From: Caballeronia telluris
GTDB taxonomy: Bacteria > Pseudomonadota > Gammaproteobacteria > Burkholderiales > Burkholderiaceae
Length of the DNA: 37,844 nt
Assembly (NCBI RefSeq): GCF_001544495.1
Contig: NZ_FCNZ02000036.1
Location: 1 to 37,844, forward strand
Direction: 5' to 3'
Of the stretch, positions 32,398-37,844 are shown in pieces (position 1 is the first letter of the stretch; each line of letters starts with the position of its first letter). The notes beneath the pieces are model-generated. The model ran no database searches. It saw only the letters and a program-made list of their open reading frames with translations, and had not been told where the DNA came from. The translations under genes and the position numbers were made by a program.

Positions 32398-33486
32398 CTA
32401 CGGCACCACCGACAGGAACAGGAACGTCGCGAAGATCACCAGATGGACCACGCCTTGCAGCACCGTCGAGCGCCCGGTGCCAAGCGTAATGACACTGACG
32501 AGCAGCGTCAGGGAGAGCATCACGATTTCCTTCGAATCGAGCCCGAGCGCGATCGGTTGCCCGATGGCGATGGACACGACGGCGACAGCCGGAATCGTCA
32601 GCCCGATGCTGGCAAGGGCCGATCCCAGCGCGAGATTGAGGGAAGTCTGCAAGCGGTTGAGCCGCGCGGCGCGCAAGGCGGCAAGCCCTTCGGGCAGCAG
32701 CACGAGCGCCGCGATGACCACGCCGACCACCGCTTCCGGCGCACCGGCCTTCGCCACGCCCGCCTCGACCGCCGGCGACAGCAGTTTCGCGAGCCCCACC
32801 ACCGACACGAGTGACAGCAGCAGCAACGCGACCGCCGCCCAGGCGTGGCCGGCGGAAGGCGGCGGCGCGTGCACTTCGTCGTCGACGAAATCCGGCGCGC
32901 GCACGGGCACGGGCGGCAGGAAATAGTCGCGATGCCGCACCGTCTGCACGAACACGAACACGATGTAGAGCACCAGCGAAATCACGCCGACGAACACCAG
33001 TTGCGAGATCGACAACACCGGCCCGCTCACCGTGCTCGTGAAATTCGGCAGCACGAGCGTGAGCACCGAGAGCGCGCAGAGAATCGCGAGCGATGCGCTC
33101 GCGCCCTGCAACTGAAAGTCCTGAACGTGATGCCGCAAGCCGCCGACGAGCAGACACAGCCCGACGATCCCGTTGCTTACGATCATGATCGCGGCGAACA
33201 CGGTATCGCGCGGCAAGGCGGCTTTCTCGGGACCGCCCGTGAGCATCACCGAGACGATCAGCGCCACTTCGATAACCGTCACCGCCACCGCGAGCACCAG
33301 CGTGCCGAACGGCTCGCCCACCCGATGCGCGATTACTTCCGCGTGATGCACTGCCGCGAACACCGCGAAGGCGAGCGCGATGCCGGCGAGCACGAGCAGC
33401 ATGCCGCTCGGCATCACGATCGCGAGGCCGAGCACGGCGAGCGCGACGATCGGCGAGATGACGGTCCAGTCGAGTTTGAATTTCAT
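32398..33486 (-). CDS. CaCA-type cation/proton antiporter (ChaA-like)
   Basis: This 362-residue, 11-helix inner-membrane protein is of the calcium/cation antiporter family. Two inverted halves carry the characteristic acidic repeats, TVIEVALIVSVMLTG in the first and VLLPEGLAALRAARLNRLQTSLNLALGSALASIGLT in the second; they form the ion site. A cytoplasmic loop rich in Asp/Pro separates them (about 205-225). ChaA of E. coli exchanges Na+ or Ca2+ for H+. The ATG follows GGAG by six bases. It is monocistronic, 150 bp upstream-oriented from the binding-protein gene. Confidence 0.9.
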   Translation of the reverse strand: MKFKLDWTVISPIVALAVLGLAIVMPSGMLLVLAGIALAFAVFAAVHHAEVIAHRVGEPFGTLVLAVAVTVIEVALIVSVMLTGGPEKAALPRDTVFAAIMIVSNGIVGLCLLVGGLRHHVQDFQLQGASASLAILCALSVLTLVLPNFTSTVSGPVLSISQLVFVGVISLVLYIVFVFVQTVRHRDYFLPPVPVRAPDFVDDEVHAPPPSAGHAWAAVALLLLSLVSVVGLAKLLSPAVEAGVAKAGAPEAVVGVVIAALVLLPEGLAALRAARLNRLQTSLNLALGSALASIGLTIPAVAVVSIAIGQPIALGLDSKEIVMLSLTLLVSVITLGTGRSTVLQGVVHLVIFATFLFLSVVP

Positions 33487-33671
33487 CGGCGCTCCGGGCG
33501 ATCTTTCTTGTTGGCGCGCGGCGCGCGCGGACACCGGGGCATCATAACGAAAAACGATGCGCCATCGCGCTTCGAAGATCTTTGTGCACGCTACGGAGCG
33601 CCCGTGACCGCGTGCTGACAGACATCCATCGACCGGTATGACGAAACCCACGTACGTCAGGCTCGCCGGAT

Positions 33672-33695
33672 GCGCCGGGTTTCGAACCCCGGCGC
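33672..33695. other. Strong GC hairpin downstream of the MFS/SDR/FAH operon
   Basis: GCGCCGGG-TTTCGAAC-CCCGGCGC is a perfect 8-bp stem, 18 bp beyond the last stop of the minus-strand operon. It has no T-run. Position suggests mRNA 3' end protection or a Rho-linked stop. Confidence 0.5.
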
Positions 33696-33712
33696 GTCCA
33701 CGCGTTAGCCGC

Positions 33713-35035
33713 TCACTCGCTCACGTTTTCGCGGAAGTACAGGCGCTTGGGCAGACCCCACAGAATCAGCGCCGAGCCCAGCAGGCACGCCACGGCGATG
33801 GCATAGAGACCGGGCGTCGCGCTGCCGGTCAGCATCTTGACCTTGCCGACCATGTACGGGCTGATGATGCCGCCGAACTGCCCGACCGAGTTGATGAGCG
33901 CGATGCCGCTCGCCGCCGCGATGCCGGAAAGAAAGCGCGTCGGCAGGATCCAGAAGAGACCCAGCGACGTGATGATGCCGGTCGCCGCGATCGTGAGTCC
34001 GATCACGAGCATCACCGTGTTGGTCGGAAAGAAGCCGCACAGCACATAGCCGACGGCGCCCGCGAACGCACAGGCGCCAAGGTGCCAGCGACGCTCGCCG
34101 GTGCGGTCCGAGTGCTTGCCGATCAGGATCATGCCGATGCCCGCGACCGCGTAAGGCAGCATCGAGATCAGGCCGATCGCGAAGGTGTCGGTGGTGCCGG
34201 CCGTCTTCACGAGCTGCGGCATCCAGAAGACGAGGCCGTAGATGCCCATCGCGAGGAACAGGTAGATCACCGCCATCACGAGCGTGACCGGCTCCTTGAA
34301 CGCGGCCTTCAGCGAATGCACTTCGCCCACCTTCGGATCGCGTGCGAGTTGCTCGGTGAGCGCGCGCTTTTCGCCGGCATCGAGCCATTTCGCTTTCTCG
34401 ATGCTGTCGTCGACCATCACGAGCACGACGATTCCGAGCACGATGGATGGAATGCCTTCGAGGAGGAACAGCCACTGCCAGCCGGGCATGCCGTTTAGGC
34501 CATCGCAGAACTTCATGATCGCGCCGGAAAGCGGGCTGCCGATGATGCCGCACAGCGCGATCGAGGCCATGAAGAACGAGTTGATGCGCCCGCGCCGCGA
34601 CGAGGGAAACCACTTCGTGAAGAAGTAGAGCGCGCCCGGCACGAACCCCGCTTCCAGCCCGCCGATCAGAAAGCGCAGCACGTAGAACCACGTTTCGGTG
34701 CGCACGAACATCATCGACGCCGACGCGATGCCCCACGTGATCATGATCCGCGCGATCCAGCGTTTCGCGCCCACGCGATGCAGCACGATGTTGCTCGGCA
34801 CTTCGAAGAGGAAGTAGCCGACGAAGAACACGCTCGCGCCGAAGCCATAGACGGCATCGCTGAAACCGAGTTCGCTCTGCATCTGCAGCTTCGCGAAGCT
34901 GATGTTGATGCGGTCGAGATACGAGAACACGAAGCACGCCACGAAGAGCGGCACGAAACGCCAGAACACCTTGCGGTAGAGCTGGGCGTCGTCGTGAGTC
35001 GCGGTCTGCGGGACGGCGGACGATAGGGTTTCCAC
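33713..35035 (-). CDS. MFS transporter, anion:cation symporter type
   Basis: This 440-residue carrier of the ACS branch (hexuronate, phthalate, galactonate types) shows SYLDRINISFAKLQMQSELGFSDAVYG, GYFLFEVPSNI and GGLEAGFVPGALYFFTKWF. It starts at GTG 35035, five to six bases after AAGGAGA. It is the third gene of an operon behind an FAH hydrolase and an SDR dehydrogenase, and likely imports the sugar acid or sugar that they process. It resembles the MFS gene at 11.6-12.9 kb in family and gene position (last in a catabolic operon) but differs in sequence through the loops. Confidence 0.91.
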   Translation of the reverse strand: METLSSAVPQTATHDDAQLYRKVFWRFVPLFVACFVFSYLDRINISFAKLQMQSELGFSDAVYGFGASVFFVGYFLFEVPSNIVLHRVGAKRWIARIMITWGIASASMMFVRTETWFYVLRFLIGGLEAGFVPGALYFFTKWFPSSRRGRINSFFMASIALCGIIGSPLSGAIMKFCDGLNGMPGWQWLFLLEGIPSIVLGIVVLVMVDDSIEKAKWLDAGEKRALTEQLARDPKVGEVHSLKAAFKEPVTLVMAVIYLFLAMGIYGLVFWMPQLVKTAGTTDTFAIGLISMLPYAVAGIGMILIGKHSDRTGERRWHLGACAFAGAVGYVLCGFFPTNTVMLVIGLTIAATGIITSLGLFWILPTRFLSGIAAASGIALINSVGQFGGIISPYMVGKVKMLTGSATPGLYAIAVACLLGSALILWGLPKRLYFRENVSE

Positions 35036-35072
35036 GGTTGTCTCCTTGATGTCTTTCTTGAGCGTGTCGGTG

Positions 35073-35825
35073 TCAGTAAGTTGCCCGTCCTCCCGACAGG
35101 TCGAACACGGCGCCCGTCGTGAACGAATTCTCCTTCGACGCGAGCCACGCGACCATCGACGCGATCTCGTTCACTTCGACGAAGCGTCCGCGCGGAATCT
35201 TAGAGAGCATGTAGTCGATGTGCTGCTGCGCCATCTGCTCGAAGATCTTCGTGCGCGCGGCCGCCGGCGTGATCGCGTTGACGGCGATGTCGAGCGCCGC
35301 GGTTTCCTTGCCGAGGCTCTTGGTGAGCGCGATCACGCCCGCCTTCGCAGCACTGTAGGCCGACGCGTTCGGATTGCCTTCCTTGCCCGCGATCGACGCG
35401 ATATTGACAATGCGCCCATACCCGCGCGCGATCATCGTGCGAACGATCGCCTGGTTCACGTGGAAGGTCGCGTTGAGATCGACGTCGATCACGCGCGACC
35501 ATTCCTCGGCCGCGTACTCGGCGAGCGGCGCATTCGCGCCCGCGATGCCCGCGCTGTGCACGAGCACGTCGATCGCGTCGAAGCGCGCGATGGTCGTATC
35601 GGTGGCCCGCTGTACGGCATCGCGCTGCGTGATGTCGACGACGACCGTCAATACATCGCCGAACTGTGCGAGGGCTTGCTTCGCGGCGGCGAGCGCGGCT
35701 TCGTCGCGATCCCACAGCGCGATGCGCGCGCCGCCCTGCAACAGACGCTCGGCCACGGCGAGGCCGATGCCCTGCGCGCCGCCCGTCACCACTGCGCCGC
35801 GCTTCGTGAAGTCGTATTGGTTCAT
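35073..35825 (-). CDS. SDR-family NAD(P)-dependent dehydrogenase
   Basis: This 250-residue classical short-chain dehydrogenase has a cofactor loop TGGAQGIG at about 14-21, the HSAGIAG strand (usual NNAG replaced by HSAG), the catalytic Ser in NIASIAG and YSAAKAG, and NAITPAAARTKIF after the active site. The aspartate after strand 2 (LWDRDE) suggests NAD rather than NADP. The ATG follows AGGAGA by six bases. It lies 10 bp after the FAH gene, so co-translation is likely. In Burkholderia and Azotobacter pathways for L-fucose and L-rhamnose, an SDR (2-keto-3-deoxy acid dehydrogenase) is followed by an FAH-type 2,4-diketo acid hydrolase; this pair matches. Confidence 0.9.
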   Translation of the reverse strand: MNQYDFTKRGAVVTGGAQGIGLAVAERLLQGGARIALWDRDEAALAAAKQALAQFGDVLTVVVDITQRDAVQRATDTTIARFDAIDVLVHSAGIAGANAPLAEYAAEEWSRVIDVDLNATFHVNQAIVRTMIARGYGRIVNIASIAGKEGNPNASAYSAAKAGVIALTKSLGKETAALDIAVNAITPAAARTKIFEQMAQQHIDYMLSKIPRGRFVEVNEIASMVAWLASKENSFTTGAVFDLSGGRATY

Positions 35826-35835
35826 TGCGTTCTCC

Positions 35836-36681
35836 TCATGCATCGACGGTGCGTTGCTGCTGCTCGCCGAGTCCTTCGATGCCAAGACGCATCGTCTGTC
35901 CCGCGCGCAGATAGACCGGCTCGGGCTTCTGTCCCATGCCGACGCCCGGCGGCGTGCCCGTCGAGATCACGTCGCCCGGCTGCAGGCTCATGAAGCGGCT
36001 CAGATACGAGACGATGTGCGCGACGTTGAAGATCATCGTGCTCGTGCTGCCGTTCTGGTAGCGCTTGCCGTCCACTTCGAGCCACAAGCTCAGACGCTGC
36101 GGATCGGGCACTTCGTCGGCGGTGACGAGCCACGGACCGATCGGACCGAACGTGTCGCAGCCCTTGCCCTTGTCCCAGGTGCCGCCGCGCTCGATCTGAT
36201 ACTCGCGCTCCGACACATCGTTGATCACGCAATAGCCCGCGACATGCGAAAGCGCATCGGCTTCGTCGATATACGCGCCGCCCTTGCCGATCACGACGCC
36301 CAGTTCCACTTCCCAGTCGGTCTTCTTCGAGCCGCGCGGGATGCGCACGTCGTCGTTCGGACCGACCACGGCCGAGAGCCACTTGTTGAAGACGACCGGC
36401 TCGGCCGGCACGGGCAGGCCCGATTCGGCTGCGTGATCCGCGTAGTTCAGACCGATGCAGATGAACTTGCCGATGCGCCCGACGCACGGCCCGATGCGCT
36501 CGCCGGCCGGCACGGCGGGCAGCGTAGCCGGGTCGAGCTTGCGCAGGCGCGCAAGCGTGTCGGGCAGGAGCGCGTCGCCCGCGACGTCGTCGATCACGCC
36601 GGACAGGTCGCGCACGGTGTGAGTGTTATCGAGCAAGCCGGGCTTTTCGCGGCCGGGGGCGCCGTATCGCAGCAGTTTCAT
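35836..36681 (-). CDS. Fumarylacetoacetate hydrolase (FAH)-family hydrolase
   Basis: This 281-residue protein has the N-terminal cap KLLRYG and the FAH fold from IGKFICIGLNYADHA. The metal and acid site lies in KKTDWEVELGVVIGKGG, with INDVSEREYQ, KGKGCDTFGPIGPWLV and VISTGTPPGVGMG. These are the marks of 2,4-diketo-3-deoxy-sugar acid hydrolases (LRA6 type), which give pyruvate plus lactate or glycolate. It is the first gene of the FAH-SDR-MFS operon, 149 bp from a divergent LysR gene. A sugar-acid dehydratase, which should precede these steps, is not in the window. Annotation as ureidoglycolate lyase is common for such proteins but is not supported by the neighbours. Confidence 0.9.
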   Translation of the reverse strand: MKLLRYGAPGREKPGLLDNTHTVRDLSGVIDDVAGDALLPDTLARLRKLDPATLPAVPAGERIGPCVGRIGKFICIGLNYADHAAESGLPVPAEPVVFNKWLSAVVGPNDDVRIPRGSKKTDWEVELGVVIGKGGAYIDEADALSHVAGYCVINDVSEREYQIERGGTWDKGKGCDTFGPIGPWLVTADEVPDPQRLSLWLEVDGKRYQNGSTSTMIFNVAHIVSYLSRFMSLQPGDVISTGTPPGVGMGQKPEPVYLRAGQTMRLGIEGLGEQQQRTVDA

Positions 36682-36780
36682 CGGGTCTCCACCAGTGCAG
36701 TTATGTGAGGACGCATTCGCGTCTGCCCGCCAATGTAGGGAAAGCGCGCCGCTTTGAATAATGAAAGCTGCTGCTCGCGT

Positions 36781-36797
36781 GATAACTTTCCGTTATC
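36781..36797. promoter_or_regulatory. LysR-type box between FAH operon and LysR gene
   Basis: GATAAC-TTTCC-GTTATC is a 17-bp inverted repeat with perfect 6-bp arms and contains a T-N11-A core (36783 to 36795), the classical LysR recognition form. It sits 34 bp before the LysR start and about 100 bp before the FAH start, as expected for a recognition site in a divergent control region. Confidence 0.75.
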
Positions 36798-36830
36798 TTC
36801 GCGTTGTCCCTTAGTCATCTCTCTTGCCCC

Positions 36831-37751
36831 ATGCTGCCCAACGTCGATTCGATTGCCGCGCGCCTGCGCCTGAAGCAACTTCGCCTGCTGATCGCGCTCG
36901 ACGAGCACGGGTCGCTCCATCGCGCCGCCGACGAAATGGCGCTCACGCAGCCCGGCGCGACCAAGGCGCTGCGCGAGATCGAGGCGACGTTCGGCGCGAC
37001 GCTCTTCTCGCGCTCGCCGCAAGGCATCCAGCCGAACGAACTCGGACGCTGCGTGATCCGCTACGCGCGCCTGATTCACATGGACGTCGCGCATCTGCGA
37101 GAGGAAATGGCCGGCATCCTGCAAGGCGCGGGCGGCCGGCTCGCGGTCGGGTCGATCATGGGCGCGGTGTCCGGCGTGCTCGTGGACGCGCTCACGCGCC
37201 TGCGCGCGAAGCAGCCTGCGCTGACCGTCGAAGTGGTGGAGGACACCAGCGCGCGCCTGCTCGCGTTGCTCGATCAGGGACGGCTCGATCTGGCGATCTG
37301 CCGCGCGAGCGTCGCGCGCCAGCCAGATCACTACGATTACGTGGAACTGCGCGACGAGCCGCTGGCGATCGTCGCGGGCCTCGCGCACGCGCTGATCGAC
37401 GCGCCCGACGTCACGCTCGCCGATCTCGCGCAAAGCCGCTGGATCGTCTATCCGAGCATCATGCCGCTTCGAAGCCTGTTCGAGCGCGAGTTCAAGGAAG
37501 CGGGCCTGCCGCTGCCGCTGCATCCGGTGGAAACGTCGTCGACCATCACGACCGTGCTTCTGCTGCAACGCGACCCGACGCTCGTCTCGCTGATGCCGCT
37601 CGACATGGCTCACTTCCTCACCGGGCACGGCCTCGCCCGGCGCCTCGCCATCGCAGTGCGCTCGCGCACGGAGCCTTACGGCATCGTCACGCGGCGCGGC
37701 GCGGCACGGTCGGCCGCGACCAAGCTGATGATCGACGAACTGACGCAATGA
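36831..37751 (+). CDS. LysR-type regulator of the MFS/SDR/FAH operon
   Basis: This 306-residue regulator has a winged HTH at about 12-70 (LRLKQLRLLIALDEHGSLHRAADEMALTQPGATKALREIE) and the two-lobe effector domain after residue 95 (GRLAVGSIMGAVSGVLVDAL). It resembles the GbpR/galactose-binding-protein-regulator branch of the LysR family. Divergent orientation from the FAH gene and the dyad at 36781 argue that it controls the operon. The ATG at 36831 begins just before the HTH; no strong ribosome site is seen. A strong terminator follows. Confidence 0.92.
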   Translation: MLPNVDSIAARLRLKQLRLLIALDEHGSLHRAADEMALTQPGATKALREIEATFGATLFSRSPQGIQPNELGRCVIRYARLIHMDVAHLREEMAGILQGAGGRLAVGSIMGAVSGVLVDALTRLRAKQPALTVEVVEDTSARLLALLDQGRLDLAICRASVARQPDHYDYVELRDEPLAIVAGLAHALIDAPDVTLADLAQSRWIVYPSIMPLRSLFEREFKEAGLPLPLHPVETSSTITTVLLLQRDPTLVSLMPLDMAHFLTGHGLARRLAIAVRSRTEPYGIVTRRGAARSAATKLMIDELTQ

Positions 37752-37773
37752 AAAAGGCGCGGCCAAAGCCGTA

Positions 37774-37807
37774 ATGCCGTTCAGTTAAGCGACTGAACGG
37801 CATTTTT
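37774..37807 (+). terminator. Strong intrinsic terminator of the LysR gene
   Basis: ATGCCGTTCAGT-TAAGCG-ACTGAACGGCAT is a perfect 12-bp stem followed by TTTTG. The remaining bases to the window end hold nothing I recognise. Confidence 0.92.
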
Positions 37808-37844
37808 GTTGGCTGCTCAAAGTAGTTGTAAACGGGGCTCGGCG

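Noticed and set aside
33672..33695. T-arm of a tRNA gene or tRNA-derived attachment site (GGTTTCGAACCCC)
   Set aside because: The loop has eight instead of seven bases, and no matching acceptor 5' strand, D-arm or anticodon arm is found upstream.

Overview
The window is GC-rich chromosomal DNA that looks like a member of the Burkholderiaceae of the Paraburkholderia/Caballeronia type. The codon use, the DUF4148-type small secreted protein, the many MFS carriers each with its own LysR, IclR or MarR regulator, and the Lhr and phosphoketolase genes all fit that group. I see no tRNA, rRNA, insertion sequence, integrase or CRISPR array. It reads as accessory metabolic chromosome, not a mobile island.

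Left end (1-4.5 kb). A truncated gene encodes an Ala-Pro repeat linker, written as a pure CCCGCT hexanucleotide repeat, followed by a formylglycine-generating-enzyme-like (SUMF1) domain that lacks the catalytic cysteines. It converges on a membrane-anchored Ser/Thr protein kinase. Divergent from the kinase lie three small paralogous genes. Their first 26 residues align without gaps and end in Gly-Gly, like the leaders of exported bacteriocin-type peptides. This is the least explained and most interesting part of the window. No exporter or peptidase for the peptides is in view.

Central part (4.6-24.3 kb). A 1446-residue Lhr-type helicase and a phosphoketolase are divergent. Next is a minus-strand LysR / CoA-transferase / HMG-CoA-lyase-like / MFS cluster, probably for a branched hydroxy-dicarboxylic acid. 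Small genes follow: a DUF4148-like secreted protein, a membrane protein, a PHB-depolymerase-type esterase, a ribbon-helix-helix regulator with a near-consensus promoter and operator, and a 65-residue orphan. An ALDH7-type dehydrogenase and an FAD amine oxidase resemble the pipecolate/lysine catabolic pair AmaB/AmaA. They are divergent from an XRE-cupin regulator, and a shared 17-bp motif lies upstream of both sides. A catabolic-looking shikimate dehydrogenase homologue follows.

Right part (24.3-37.8 kb). A NikR homologue with two of its four expected nickel ligands replaced is divergent from a NiCoT nickel/cobalt permease. Then come an MHS-family MFS carrier divergent from an IclR regulator, a MarR regulator divergent from an EmrB-type drug exporter, a truncated M14-like deacylase remnant, an orphan periplasmic amino-acid-binding protein and a CaCA-type cation antiporter. 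Last is an MFS / SDR / FAH-hydrolase operon divergent from a LysR gene. It fits the lower part of a non-phosphorylative deoxy-sugar acid pathway. Several divergent promoters carry clear dyads or repeats that I report as candidate operators.
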